Origin: an uncultured Tenacibaculum sp.
GTDB lineage: Bacteria > Bacteroidota > Bacteroidia > Flavobacteriales > Flavobacteriaceae
Length of the DNA stretch: 62,526 bases
NCBI GenBank assembly: GCA_947498055.1
Contig: CANMJA010000027.1
Location: forward strand, 1 to 62,526
Reading direction: 5' to 3'
Within the stretch, counting starts at the first letter, position 1, and the number at the start of each line of letters is the position of its first letter. The notes below the pieces were generated by a model, which saw nothing but the letters and a program-made list of their open reading frames with translations, was not told where the DNA came from and searched no databases. Of this stretch, positions 44,603 through 54,391 are shown one piece after another. The position numbers and the translations under genes are program-made.

Positions 44603-46519
44603 ATGAAAGCCAAGCATCCTTTTTTTATTCTATTTACATTATTTGTAATATTATCCTGCTCTAAAGAAGAAGTAAAACTTATAAAAGATGAAATGGATGA
44701 AGTAGAAGTTGATGAACCCATTACCGCTACTACTCCTTGTCAGTTTGATCTATCTTCTGCTAAATCTGGTGACACCGTAAACATTGATTGTTTACTAGAC
44801 TTAGAAGGAAAAACGGTAACATTACCTGAAAACATAACCTTCACTTTTAATGGTGGAGACATTATAAACGGAACTATTAATTTTTCTGGAGATGAAAATA
44901 AAATAGATGGTAGATTATTAAATGCTGATTTAAAATTAGCAGGAAAAGTTTCTTTAATTAGTGAAACCTTTGAGTTCAAACCAAACAGATGGGGTATTAT
45001 AGAAGGTAAAGTGGATGATGTTGTTGCAGATAGCAACAGAGCTATTTTTAAATCTGCTCTTAAATTAATAAAAGAATATGGTGGTAGTACTTTTAAAATT
45101 GATAAAATGGATGCTTTTTTTAGAGTAGACAATATACCTCCAAAAACTACTCCAACACAGTTTGCTATTATAATCCCTTCCGATTTTTCTTTGGTTATGA
45201 CCGATAATACGCACTTAAGAATACAACCTAATGCTCATAAACAACCTACTTTATTATCTATTTTAGATGTAGATAATGTTAATATTACTGGTGGTATTTT
45301 ATATGGTGAAAGAGACGAACATGATTATTCTAGTGGAGGAACCCATGAATGGGAAACATTAATTAGTATTAAAGGTGGTAGAAATATAAAGGTTAGCAAA
45401 GTAACAATGATAGATTCTGCTGGAGATGGTATAGGCGTCTCTAATCTAGGACATTCTTTTGATCCTGTTTATAAGCCATCTATAGATGTTTTAATCGCTG
45501 ATAACACTTTTATAAGAAGTAGAAGAAATCAAATATCTATAACAGACGGAAGGGAAGTTATTGTAGAAAATAACATGTTTATTGATGCTAGCATTCATAC
45601 AGATAAATCGAAAGGTACTGCTCCTGGATTTGCTATAGATGTGGAAGCTGTTAGAGGTAAAAACCCTGCTGGCCCTCAACAAATAGCACAAGACATTATT
45701 ATTAGAGGAAATACTGAAAAAGGTAGCAGAAAAGGTTCTTTTACTGTACATACAGGAGATCGTGTTACTATTGAAGATAATACTGTAGAAAAATTTATTT
45801 CATACTCTACCTCTATCGGAACCATTATTAGAAATAATCGTATTGAATCTCCAACTAATGATGCTACTGGAACGGCTATTTTTGCTGGAAGAGATGATTT
45901 ATTTGAAAAAAACTACGACAATAAAGTATATGGAAATACAATAATAGGTTACACAACAGGTATAGAGGCTACCAACACAAAACTTGAGGTATATAAAAAC
46001 ACCATTACAAACTGTTTAAGTGCTATTAGATTAAAAAACTTAAATAATTCTTCAGTATATGAAAACAAGATAAAAAGTAACAGAGAAAAGAGCGCTGGTA
46101 TCAATAGTCATTCTGGATCTAATTATATAAATAACGTAAAAATTTACGACAACAATATTGATGTTACATCTACAGGATTCAACTTTATTAGGCAAAATAT
46201 TCGCCCTGAAGAATCTGATTTTAGTTTTGAAGTAATTAACAATACTGTAGTAAATTCAGGAGCCACCGTAAGTAAAACTAATGGTTTTTATTTTAAAAAA
46301 AACACCTTTAATAATAGAGTTAGACTTGTTAATGCTATTAATGGAGAGTTTTCTGAAAACATAATATCTTCTGAACTTGATGGAATTAGAATAGATACTG
46401 GATGTAATAACATAAAAATATCTAAGAATACAATCAACTATACTCGTAATTGTATATGGCATAATAATAGTGATGCAGTTAATATAGAAGAATCTGAAAA
46501 TGATTGTAAAAGCATTTAA
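44603..46519 (+). CDS. Right-handed parallel beta-helix lipoprotein
   Basis: The 638-residue protein has a lipoprotein signal (ILFTLFVILSC, Cys near 19), an acidic linker, and from about residue 60 a long series of short strands with Asn ladders: NIKVSKVTMIDSAGDGIGVSN, ITDGREVIVENNMFID, IIIRGNTEKGSRKGSFTV, VYGNTIIGYTTGIEA, VYENKIKSN. This is the parallel beta-helix (PbH1) pattern of polysaccharide lyases and glycosidases. The acidic residues expected of a lyase or hydrolase site cannot be placed by eye, so substrate and activity are open. It has its own terminator. Confidence 0.88.
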   Translation: MKAKHPFFILFTLFVILSCSKEEVKLIKDEMDEVEVDEPITATTPCQFDLSSAKSGDTVNIDCLLDLEGKTVTLPENITFTFNGGDIINGTINFSGDENKIDGRLLNADLKLAGKVSLISETFEFKPNRWGIIEGKVDDVVADSNRAIFKSALKLIKEYGGSTFKIDKMDAFFRVDNIPPKTTPTQFAIIIPSDFSLVMTDNTHLRIQPNAHKQPTLLSILDVDNVNITGGILYGERDEHDYSSGGTHEWETLISIKGGRNIKVSKVTMIDSAGDGIGVSNLGHSFDPVYKPSIDVLIADNTFIRSRRNQISITDGREVIVENNMFIDASIHTDKSKGTAPGFAIDVEAVRGKNPAGPQQIAQDIIIRGNTEKGSRKGSFTVHTGDRVTIEDNTVEKFISYSTSIGTIIRNNRIESPTNDATGTAIFAGRDDLFEKNYDNKVYGNTIIGYTTGIEATNTKLEVYKNTITNCLSAIRLKNLNNSSVYENKIKSNREKSAGINSHSGSNYINNVKIYDNNIDVTSTGFNFIRQNIRPEESDFSFEVINNTVVNSGATVSKTNGFYFKKNTFNNRVRLVNAINGEFSENIISSELDGIRIDTGCNNIKISKNTINYTRNCIWHNNSDAVNIEESENDCKSI

Positions 46520-46560
46520 TTATTTTTAGCAACTATTTTTATAGAAAAAAAATAGCAAAT

Positions 46561-46596
46561 AAAAAACAGAAACTCTTTTAAAAGTTTCTGTTTTTT
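46561..46596. terminator. Bidirectional terminator
   Basis: A 14-bp perfect stem AAAAAACAGAAACT / AGTTTCTGTTTTTT works on both strands, between the beta-helix gene and the convergent DoxX-like gene, whose stop codon it overlaps by two bases. Confidence 0.85.
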
Positions 46597-47725
46597 ATTT
46601 ATACCCATCTATAGTCCATTTAAAAGTATCTTCATTTAAAGGCAATGTAGAAATATCCATTTTAGTGGATTCAATGGTTAAATTACTTCCAAAAAAATCA
46701 CCTTCTATATAAAAAACACCTTCCCTATTTGTAAATGATAGTATTGCTATTTTATCATTATTTGTTAGTAACAACGTTTCTTTGTTTAATTCCATTTTAA
46801 AACTATATAAATTGTCTTCTTTATCTTGTATAATAAAATAAGGATCTGAATGGATAAAAAAACGTTTATATATCTTATTATTATTAATTTTATATGCTCC
46901 ATATAATGGCGATTTAACAGCTGTATCCCCATTAAAATTATTAGTCATAATGTAAGGGTATAATGACTCTGTTATCATAATAAAAATTAAAATTATTTTA
47001 ATAAAAAGCTGTTTGTTTTTATTTTTTTCTGAAATTAAAAATGAAATTGACAGTAGTTGTACTGCTTCTTGTTTTATAAAAAAAGAATACACTTTTTTTA
47101 TATTAGGTGAACTAACATATAAAAAAAGTGACAAGAGGAATAAACTTTGAATTTTTACATTAATATCAAAAGAAAAATTTACTAATACAATGTTTATACA
47201 TACTGCCATTCCTAAAAAACAAGCAAGTACCCTAGTTTTTCTAAACCATAACATAACTGCTATTACTATTTCTATACCACCTGTAATGGTATTGTATAAT
47301 TTAGAACTTCCAATAGAGGTCCAGTATAAGAAATCCTTTGTTAAAAATCCGACAGGAGTGTACAAAGTATTTGGATGTGCATCGTAAAATTGAAATTTAA
47401 ATAATTTACTACATCCATAAATAGCAAATTGTAAAGACAAATAGTAGCAGACACTTACCATAAAGAAAAACTCCCACTTTTCGTTAAAAATCATTTTTTT
47501 TCTTTCAAAAAAAAGCCATAAAAAACAAGTTATTACAGACACTATAAAAACAAAAAGCATATTTATATATAAACCTGTAGAATCTGAAAAAAATGTTAAT
47601 GTATATCTTTCTGTATTTTCTAAAAAAAAGAGAGCTATCACTTTAACCACCTTTTCAAAATAAGGAGTTAAAAAGTTTATTTTTATTATGTTATATTTAA
47701 AAGGAAAACTTAAAATAAAAAACAT
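46595..47725 (-). CDS. DoxX-like multi-span membrane protein
   Basis: The protein has about eight hydrophobic segments (for example LYINMLFVFIVSVITCFLWLFF, NTITGGIEIVIAVMLWF and KIILIFIMITESLYPYIM) and then a C-terminal soluble beta domain of about 100 residues after MTNNFNGD. The central part (YGCSKLFKFQFYDAHP) is in the style of DoxX/DoxD proteins of respiratory or redox function; the assignment is tentative. ATG 47725 is preferred because the frame's earlier TTG (47773) overlaps the predicted -7 box. Length then is 376 residues. Confidence 0.7.
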   Translation of the reverse strand: MFFILSFPFKYNIIKINFLTPYFEKVVKVIALFFLENTERYTLTFFSDSTGLYINMLFVFIVSVITCFLWLFFERKKMIFNEKWEFFFMVSVCYYLSLQFAIYGCSKLFKFQFYDAHPNTLYTPVGFLTKDFLYWTSIGSSKLYNTITGGIEIVIAVMLWFRKTRVLACFLGMAVCINIVLVNFSFDINVKIQSLFLLSLFLYVSSPNIKKVYSFFIKQEAVQLLSISFLISEKNKNKQLFIKIILIFIMITESLYPYIMTNNFNGDTAVKSPLYGAYKINNNKIYKRFFIHSDPYFIIQDKEDNLYSFKMELNKETLLLTNNDKIAILSFTNREGVFYIEGDFFGSNLTIESTKMDISTLPLNEDTFKWTIDGYK

Positions 47726-47770
47726 ACAAAAAACAAAAAATATTCTTTTTTTTAGTTTTTTTATTAGTAA

Positions 47771-47778
47771 CAAATGTA
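47771..47778 (-). promoter_or_regulatory. -7 element of the DoxX-like gene
   Basis: The minus strand reads TACATTTG, an exact match; a TTG lies 22 nt upstream of it. Its position decides against the TTG start at 47773. Confidence 0.55.
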
Positions 47779-47802
47779 TTTTTAATTTTTAAAGATAAAA
47801 CA

Positions 47803-48192
47803 ATGAAACATATATTATATCTATTCTTCTTCTTTTTCACTTATTTTGGCTTTGCTCAAACGAAATTAATCAATCATAAAAGCCATAGTGGTACTAACAA
47901 AACTTTTAATCCGCATAAAGTGGAGGGCAATTTTGGATTACCTGATTATTTATTTATAGAAACAATTCTTGAAGATAAAAAATCTAAATATCTCCTTACT
48001 CGTAAAAAAGCTTATTCCAATAAAGATTTAATTTATGTTTTAGAAACTAAACAAAAAAAAGAAACTTACTCTTCTGAAAACACCATTGCTTCTGTAACTA
48101 TTACTAAAAAAAATCAGGAGGAAAATTTTATAAAATCGGTAGAAGCATTATTAATAAAAAAATTGAAAGAGCTTAGAAAAGCTGAAAAATAA
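47803..48192 (+). CDS. Small exported protein, unknown function
   Basis: The 129-residue product has a signal peptide (ILYLFFFFFTYFGFAQ) and a basic soluble part with NHKSHSGTNKTFNPHKVEGNFGLPDY, a His/Lys-rich stretch. I do not recognise the family. It is followed by a terminator, so it is a single-gene unit divergent from the DoxX-like gene. Confidence 0.75.
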   Translation: MKHILYLFFFFFTYFGFAQTKLINHKSHSGTNKTFNPHKVEGNFGLPDYLFIETILEDKKSKYLLTRKKAYSNKDLIYVLETKQKKETYSSENTIASVTITKKNQEENFIKSVEALLIKKLKELRKAEK

Positions 48193-48225
48193 TTATATAA
48201 AACTAAAATAAAGTCTTTTACTCAA

Positions 48226-48258
48226 CAAAAAGAAGCATTCCCTCATTGCTTCTTTTTT
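48226..48258 (+). terminator. Rho-independent terminator
   Basis: An 11-bp stem AAAAAGAAGCA / TGCTTCTTTTT with a 9-nt loop and a T run. It ends the small exported protein gene. Confidence 0.8.
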
Positions 48259-48274
48259 ATTTGTATTAAAAACT

Positions 48275-48282
48275 TACTTTTG
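48275..48282 (+). promoter_or_regulatory. -7 element of the MuiA-like gene
   Basis: TACTTTTG matches TAnnTTTG exactly and lies 20 nt before the ATG at 48303. No TTG lies at the usual spacing. Confidence 0.45.
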
Positions 48283-48302
48283 AAATAATTAAATTAATCG
48301 AA

Positions 48303-49880
48303 ATGAAAGCAACTCTCTTTTTTATCTTATTAAGCATCCATATTTTTCCGCAACAATTAGTAAACTCAAAAATAAATAATGTCGTTGTTTTTAAGAGAAA
48401 TGCCCAAATAACCAGAAATACTTCTTTTACTACAGTCTCTGGCACTCAAGAAATTATACTTACTGGTATTTCAACTCAAATACAACCTTCAAGTTTGCAA
48501 ATACAATTTGACGATCCTAATGCTATATTATTATCAGCAAAGTATGAGAAAAATTATTTATTACCCAAGGTAGTTAACAAAAAAACGGAAGCTTTAGAAA
48601 AAAAACTAGAAGAACTAGAAGATCAGTTTGATTGGTTTAGTGATCAGAAAAAAAGTTTGAAAGGAGTTGAAAATATTCTTAATAAAAATCAGGATTTAGG
48701 AGGCGCTAATTCTAGTTTTACACCTCAACAAGTTATTGAATTAAGTAATGCCTATCAAAAGAAATATTTAGAAACAAAAAAAGCGTTAAGAGCTTTAGAT
48801 AAAAAAATGTTTCCTATAGAAAAAGATATTGAAAAAATAGAAAAACAATTAAAAGAAATTAACGCTAAAAGTAAAAATCCTAGTGGGAATATTATACTTA
48901 GAGTTTCTTCAAAAAAAATAAAACCAGTACGCTTAAAATGCAAATACATTGTAAATAATGCTGGTTGGTATCCTACGTACGATATTCGATCTGAAGGAAC
49001 TTCTAAAAACGTGCAGCTTAATTATAAAGCAAATGTATATCAAAATACGGGTATCGATTGGGAAAATATTTCAGTTATGATTTCTACAGGAAATCCATCT
49101 CGAAATAACAACAGACCTATTTTAAATCCTTTGTATGCAAATATTCAACAAGTAAACAATTTCTCGCAAGAATCAGATGAATTAGAAGAAGTAATGGAGG
49201 TTTCTACGACTAATATGGCACTTAAAAAAAGTAGTGCATTTAGAGAATTATCTACAGTATCAGAAAATCAATTAAGTATAAACTTTAATGTTACTAACAA
49301 ACAAACGGTTCTTAGTGATGGTAAAGAAAATGCTATGGGATTAAAATCTTACGAACTAAAAACGGAATATACATATCATAGCGTTCCTAAACTTAATAAA
49401 AGTGTTTTTTTATTAGCTAAAATAAGTGATTGGAGTAATTATAACTTAGTAGCTGGAAAGGCTAACATATTTTTTGAAGGAGGTTTTGTTGGTACCTCGT
49501 ACATAAACCCTGCAGTTACTTCCGACTCTTTATTAATTTCTATGGGAGTTGATAACGCTATTGTTATTGAAAGAAATCCTATAAAAAATTATACTTCCTC
49601 TAAATTTATTGGAAAAAATAGAAAGGAAAAAATCGGTTATGAATTTGTTGTGAAAAATAAAAAATCCATTCCTATAAAAATTGAAATATTAGATCAAATA
49701 CCTGTATCAAACAATAAAGAAGTTCAAGTTACTTTGGAAGAAAAAGGAAGTGCTACATATACAGAAGATATAGGAAAACTGTTATGGGAAATGAATATTT
49801 TAGCTAGACAGACCAAAAAAGAAAAATTTATTTACACAGTTAAATACCCTAAAAAACAAGCAGTTATTGGTATTCGATAG
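48303..49880 (+). CDS. Mucoidy inhibitor MuiA family (DUF4140/DUF4139) protein
   Basis: The 525-residue protein has a signal peptide (TLFFILLSIHIFPQ), an N-terminal DUF4140 part (VVVFKRNAQITRNTSF), a coiled coil (about 105-195) and the DUF4139 domain: CKYIVNNAGWYPTYDIRSEG, LNYKANVYQNTGIDWENI, STGNPSRNNNRP and, after the insert around residues 285-330, KIGYEFVVKNKKSIPIKIEI. The family name comes from a phenotype in one species; the molecular role is unknown. The coiled-coil insert suggests oligomerisation. Confidence 0.88.
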   Translation: MKATLFFILLSIHIFPQQLVNSKINNVVVFKRNAQITRNTSFTTVSGTQEIILTGISTQIQPSSLQIQFDDPNAILLSAKYEKNYLLPKVVNKKTEALEKKLEELEDQFDWFSDQKKSLKGVENILNKNQDLGGANSSFTPQQVIELSNAYQKKYLETKKALRALDKKMFPIEKDIEKIEKQLKEINAKSKNPSGNIILRVSSKKIKPVRLKCKYIVNNAGWYPTYDIRSEGTSKNVQLNYKANVYQNTGIDWENISVMISTGNPSRNNNRPILNPLYANIQQVNNFSQESDELEEVMEVSTTNMALKKSSAFRELSTVSENQLSINFNVTNKQTVLSDGKENAMGLKSYELKTEYTYHSVPKLNKSVFLLAKISDWSNYNLVAGKANIFFEGGFVGTSYINPAVTSDSLLISMGVDNAIVIERNPIKNYTSSKFIGKNRKEKIGYEFVVKNKKSIPIKIEILDQIPVSNNKEVQVTLEEKGSATYTEDIGKLLWEMNILARQTKKEKFIYTVKYPKKQAVIGIR

Positions 49881-49914
49881 AATCACTCATTTAACCATAA
49901 AAAACTGACTATAA

Positions 49915-49947
49915 AGATCTCACAGATTTTTGAAATCTGTGAGATCT
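49915..49947. repeat. Perfect 15-bp inverted repeat, REP- or terminator-like
   Basis: AGATCTCACAGATTT, a 3-nt loop and AAATCTGTGAGATCT form a perfect stem after the MuiA-like gene. No T run follows. Similar sequences recur between genes in Bacteroidota, so a REP-type element is as likely as a terminator. The rest of the gap to 50138 holds no gene. Confidence 0.65.
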
Positions 49948-50138
49948 AAAAACAAGTGTCTTTTTAAATATATCTTTAAGGGTTTTATTAGATTATAATT
50001 CTTAACATTCTTTTAGTTTGATTTCTTTATTTCTAATTCTTTGTAATCACTATAAAACCATACTAATTTAGGCTAACAAAAAGAAGATGTCATTTAGGAA
50101 TCTTCTCTTTCCTTTTTTTTTCCTAATTTTAACGTGTT

Positions 50139-52166
50139 ATGAAAAAGTTAGTTCGGTATGTGCCTACCCATTTTTTGCTATGCATAATAATAGGTATTTG
50201 TATTCAGTTTTATTGGAATTTATGGATCTTCGATCTGTATAAATTAATTTTACTTATAGGTATTCATTTTCTTCTATTAATTATATGTCACCTATATAAA
50301 AAGAAAATATTATTTATAACAATTACTTCCTTTTCTTTTATTCTTATAGGAATTTTATCTACCTATGTGAGCAATAAAGAAAATGCTTCTAATTATTTTT
50401 TAAAATTTAATGAGAAAAATGCTTCAGTCTTATTATCAATTAATGAAATAATAAAACCAAATAACTATTACGAAAAATATAAGGCTACTGTTTCACAAAT
50501 AAACTCAAACAGCACTACAGGAGATATTCTTTTACATATTAGAAAAGATAGCTTGAAAAAAAAACTTGAAATTGGTTCTCAAATTATTATCAAATCAGAT
50601 TTTCAAGAAATAAAAAATGTATTAAACCCTCATCAATTTAATTATAAAAACTATTTAAAAAAGCAAGGAATATACCATCAAGCTTTTATGAATCATAATG
50701 AATATCGAGTTTTAAAAAGCAAAAAACATTCTTTGCAACTATTTTTCACTAACATTAAAAAAGGAATACAAATATCTTTATCTCAAAAAGGATTTTCAAA
50801 AAATGAGTTAGCTGTTATAAATGCTTTATTAATTGGTAATAAACAACAAATATCTAGCGAATTAAGAAATAGTTATGCTAAAGCTGGAGCTATACATATT
50901 TTAGCTATTTCTGGTTTACATATAGGTATTTTATTTCTTATGCTTTCTTTTCTATTTTCTCCTCTAAAGTATTTTAAAAATGGACTATTAATAAAAACAA
51001 TATTAGTAATTTCTTTATTATGGATGTTTGCGATACTAACAGGTTTTTCTGCTTCTGTAACAAGAGCAGTTACTATGTTTTCTTTTATCTCTTTAGGACA
51101 ATCTTTCAAAAGAGATACTCCCATAGAATATTCTATTATTGCTTCTATGTTTATTTTATTAATTGTTTCTCCTTTGTTTCTATTTGATATTGGATTTCAA
51201 TTAAGCTATTGTGCTGTTTTTTCTATTGTGTGGTTACAGCCTTTATTTTATAACCTTTGGAATCCTAAATTAATCATAATTCGAAAAGTATGGCAACTCA
51301 CAACAGTTTCTATAACTGCTCAAATAGGAGTTCTTCCTATTAGTTTATTTTATTTTCATCAATTCCCTGGTTTATTCTTAATCTCTAATCTAATTATCAT
51401 TCCTTTTTTAGGCATCATTTTAACTTTTGGATTCATTCTTATACTCTTAATCAAAATAGACTATTTACCTAATTTTTTAGTTTCCTCTTATAGCTTTATT
51501 ATTCGACAGATGAATACTTTTGTGAATTGGATTTCTACACAAGAGGCTTTTTTATTCACCGAAATCTCTATGTCTTTATTAGAGATGATAGGTTGGTACT
51601 TATGCATCATCATATCCATTCAATTTCTTCTTCAGAAAACAGCTTCTAAATTTATTATATTGCTTTGCGCAATTATATTATTACAATCTGTGTATCTTAA
51701 AGAAAAAAATAGCTTAAATACAAAAAAAGAGTTTTTGGTTTTTCATAAAAACAAACATTCTATAATAGCAAACCGAACTGGTAAGAATGTTAAAGTTATA
51801 AGCGATTTAAATAGTATTTCGCTTAAAAAAGAAAAAATATTATCTACCTATAAAACAGGAGAAAATGTTTTATTCGAATACCCAAAAGAAGAAAAAAGTA
51901 TTTTAAAAATTAAAAATGATTATCTATTGTTTATAGACAGTATTGGAGTTTATCCTAAAAAGAATTTACACAACCCTATTGTAATTCTACAATATTCTCC
52001 TAAAATTAATTTAACTCGATTAATTGAAACGATACAACCAAAAGAAGTAGTTGTTGATGGAACCAATTATAAAAGCTATGTGAGTAGATGGAGATTAACT
52101 TGTAAAAAAGAAAAAACACCATTTCACTTCACAGGTGATAATGGTGCTTATGTTTTGAAATATTAG
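50139..52166 (+). CDS. comEC: ComEC/Rec2 family DNA-uptake channel protein
   Basis: ComEC forms the inner-membrane channel for single-stranded DNA during natural transformation. The 675-residue protein has N-terminal spans, an OB-like DUF4131 part (about 90-200), the competence domain with ISGLHIGIL at 257-265 and a series of later spans, then a soluble C-terminal tail of about 140 residues. The HxHxDH motif of the ComEC metallo-beta-lactamase domain is not visible in that tail. Many Bacteroidota have this shortened form. It is convergent with the thioredoxin gene, 8 nt away. Confidence 0.92.
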   Translation: MKKLVRYVPTHFLLCIIIGICIQFYWNLWIFDLYKLILLIGIHFLLLIICHLYKKKILFITITSFSFILIGILSTYVSNKENASNYFLKFNEKNASVLLSINEIIKPNNYYEKYKATVSQINSNSTTGDILLHIRKDSLKKKLEIGSQIIIKSDFQEIKNVLNPHQFNYKNYLKKQGIYHQAFMNHNEYRVLKSKKHSLQLFFTNIKKGIQISLSQKGFSKNELAVINALLIGNKQQISSELRNSYAKAGAIHILAISGLHIGILFLMLSFLFSPLKYFKNGLLIKTILVISLLWMFAILTGFSASVTRAVTMFSFISLGQSFKRDTPIEYSIIASMFILLIVSPLFLFDIGFQLSYCAVFSIVWLQPLFYNLWNPKLIIIRKVWQLTTVSITAQIGVLPISLFYFHQFPGLFLISNLIIIPFLGIILTFGFILILLIKIDYLPNFLVSSYSFIIRQMNTFVNWISTQEAFLFTEISMSLLEMIGWYLCIIISIQFLLQKTASKFIILLCAIILLQSVYLKEKNSLNTKKEFLVFHKNKHSIIANRTGKNVKVISDLNSISLKKEKILSTYKTGENVLFEYPKEEKSILKIKNDYLLFIDSIGVYPKKNLHNPIVILQYSPKINLTRLIETIQPKEVVVDGTNYKSYVSRWRLTCKKEKTPFHFTGDNGAYVLKY

Positions 52167-52174
52167 TTTCTATT

Positions 52175-52690
52175 TTATAAAGAACTCTTAAAATCTTTCT
52201 CAAAATCTTTCCATGGAGTACTTTTATAAGCTTCTGCACTAAAGTAAGCTAGTATTTTTTCAAATCTTTCTTTAGTTAAATAACCAGGTACTACCTGAAT
52301 CATTTGTTGTTCTGCATTAAAGAATGCTGTAGAAGGATAACTCATTTTACCTTGCATTATAGCTGCTGCTAATTCATGATACTTACTTCTTCCTTGTTGT
52401 ACAAACTTAAATGTTTTCCCTTGATAAGTGATATCTTTCTTCCCTTCTCCATCCATTTTTACAGCATAGTAGTTATCATTTATAAACTTAACTAATACTT
52501 CATTTTTATACGTAGTTGCATCCATTTTTTTACACCAACCACACCAATCTGTATATAAATCAACCAAAATAGGTTTCGGGTTTACTTTATTCAATTCTAA
52601 AGCTTTTTCGAATGATAACCAATTTACTTCTTGTGCTTTCGACACGGTAGCTGTTAGTATAAAAACAGCAACTAAAAAAATATTTCTCAT
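52175..52690 (-). CDS. Exported thioredoxin family protein (CGWC)
   Basis: The 171-residue product has a signal peptide (IFLVAVFILTATVSKA) and a thioredoxin fold with LVDLYTDWCGWCKKMD; the Cys pair is about residues 49 and 52. A cis-Pro sits in MSYPSTAFF. This is the thioredoxin_7/DUF255-like type, probably a periplasmic disulfide reductase. The extra stretch VKMDGEGKKDITYQGKTF is typical of the flavobacterial group. It has its own -7 box and follows the terminator of the peptide-transport operon. Confidence 0.9.
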   Translation of the reverse strand: MRNIFLVAVFILTATVSKAQEVNWLSFEKALELNKVNPKPILVDLYTDWCGWCKKMDATTYKNEVLVKFINDNYYAVKMDGEGKKDITYQGKTFKFVQQGRSKYHELAAAIMQGKMSYPSTAFFNAEQQMIQVVPGYLTKERFEKILAYFSAEAYKSTPWKDFEKDFKSSL

Positions 52691-52715
52691 AATGTGTATG
52701 TCTCAATAAGTATTC

Positions 52716-52723
52716 CAAATTTA
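52716..52723 (-). promoter_or_regulatory. -7 element of the thioredoxin gene
   Basis: The minus strand reads TAAATTTG, exact TAnnTTTG, 26 nt before the start at 52690. It lies just past the upstream operon's terminator. Confidence 0.5.
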
Positions 52724-52724
52724 C

Positions 52725-52756
52725 AAAAAAACCTATCAAATTTTGCTTGATAGGTT
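52725..52756 (-). terminator. Rho-independent terminator of the DPP-POT operon
   Basis: On the minus strand a 10-bp stem AACCTATCAA / TTGATAGGTT with a 7-nt loop is followed by a run of T. It lies 27 nt after the end of the 52783 gene. Confidence 0.85.
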
Positions 52757-52782
52757 AATTTATTATATATATTGATATTAAT

Positions 52783-54369
52783 TTACTTAACTCCGTGCAT
52801 TAATTTTTTAATTATTGGTGTTAAAGCCATTAAAATTAAACCAGCAATAATTGGTACAACAGTAAAAATAAGGAAGAATGTTGTCATATCATATTGAGCG
52901 GTAATTTTATCAATCATACCTCCCATAGAACCGGCTGCTTTATTCCCCATACCTATGGCAATATACCATAACCCGTACATCAATCCTATTTTAGCTGCAG
53001 GCACTAATTTACTTACATAAGATAAACCTACTGGCGATAATGCTAATTCTCCTAATGTATGTAATAAATACGCTAAAATTAACCATATTATACTTACAGA
53101 AGCTGTTTTAGCTCCCTGAGGAATATCCATTGATCCATATGCAAGGATACCAAAACCTAATCCTAACAAAATTAAACCTAATCCAAATTTAACTGTAGCT
53201 GAAGGGTTGTATTTACTTTCCCATAATTTAGAAAATAACGGCGCAAAAGTAATTATGTAAAATGAGTTTAAAATAGAAAACCAAGATGCTGGTACTTCAG
53301 TTTTTACATCACTAAACTGATTCTTTAACATCCAAATAACTATACCCCAAATAATAACAAAACTTGTGCCTAAAAATAAATTTGAAAGTGCATATTTTTT
53401 AAAGGTAATATTAAATAACTTATACAAAACATACGTTATTATTAATAAAGGTATTACTGTTAATAAAGTATTTGCTATTCTAAACAAGTTTGCCGCATTT
53501 CCTTCTAAAACTCTATTTGTATAATCACTCGCAAATATTGTCATTGACCCACCTGCTTGTTCAAATGCTGCCCAAAAGAAGATTGTAAAGAAAGCTAAAA
53601 TTCCAACAACTATATATCTGTCTGATTGTACTTTTGAAGACACTTCTTTCTTTTTTATTTCTTCTTCTCTATTACCTAGATTTTCAATAGCATCATCATA
53701 CTCTACCGTTTTTGATGGAGATAAACCTACTTTTCCATATATTCCTTGCGCTAACCAAAATTGTAGTGCTCCAAAAAACATAAAGATACCAGCTAATCCA
53801 AAACCAAAGTGCCATCCATAAGTTTCTCCTAAGTATCCGCATAATAAAATACCCAAAAAAGCTCCAGCATTAACCCCCATATAATAAATTGTAAAAGCAC
53901 CATCTTTTTTCTCTTGGGCATTTACATAAATTCCATTAATTATCGATGTCATATTCGGCTTAAAAAGACCGTTCCCTGCTACTAAAAGTCCAATTCCTGT
54001 ATATAACCCCCAAGGTGTATCAAAAGCCATAGCTGCATGACCTAATGCCATTACTATTGCTCCTAATGCGACTGCATTTCTATATCCCATAAATTTATCA
54101 GCTAAAAACCCTCCTAAAATTGGAGAGAAATAAACCAACATTGTATAAGTACCATACAAACCAAGAGCATTCTCTCTTGTCCACCCCCAACCAGGGTTAT
54201 CTCCTGTTATAGCAGATGTTAAAAATAAAACCAAAATAGCTCGCATTCCATAGTATGAAAAACGCTCCCACATTTCGGTGAAAAACAAAACAAATAGCCC
54301 AGATGGATGCCCCATCATCAATTTCCTATTCAAATCTGAACCTGCAAACCTAATGCCTGTTGTATTCAT
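52783..54369 (-). CDS. POT family proton-coupled peptide transporter
   Basis: POT (PTR2/NPF) transporters import di- and tripeptides with protons. The 528-residue protein has the POT signature EMWERFSYYGMRAILVLFL early on, the YFSPILGGFLADKFMG loop, GNGLFKPN, the FYMGVNAGAF-type stretch after transmembrane 4, and about 14 spans. A charged loop (about 230-255) splits the two halves. It is the last gene of an operon with a second POT gene and dipeptidyl peptidase IV, and a terminator follows. Confidence 0.95.
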   Translation of the reverse strand: MNTTGIRFAGSDLNRKLMMGHPSGLFVLFFTEMWERFSYYGMRAILVLFLTSAITGDNPGWGWTRENALGLYGTYTMLVYFSPILGGFLADKFMGYRNAVALGAIVMALGHAAMAFDTPWGLYTGIGLLVAGNGLFKPNMTSIINGIYVNAQEKKDGAFTIYYMGVNAGAFLGILLCGYLGETYGWHFGFGLAGIFMFFGALQFWLAQGIYGKVGLSPSKTVEYDDAIENLGNREEEIKKKEVSSKVQSDRYIVVGILAFFTIFFWAAFEQAGGSMTIFASDYTNRVLEGNAANLFRIANTLLTVIPLLIITYVLYKLFNITFKKYALSNLFLGTSFVIIWGIVIWMLKNQFSDVKTEVPASWFSILNSFYIITFAPLFSKLWESKYNPSATVKFGLGLILLGLGFGILAYGSMDIPQGAKTASVSIIWLILAYLLHTLGELALSPVGLSYVSKLVPAAKIGLMYGLWYIAIGMGNKAAGSMGGMIDKITAQYDMTTFFLIFTVVPIIAGLILMALTPIIKKLMHGVK

Positions 54370-54391
54370 ATATTATATTTTTAGTTATTGC

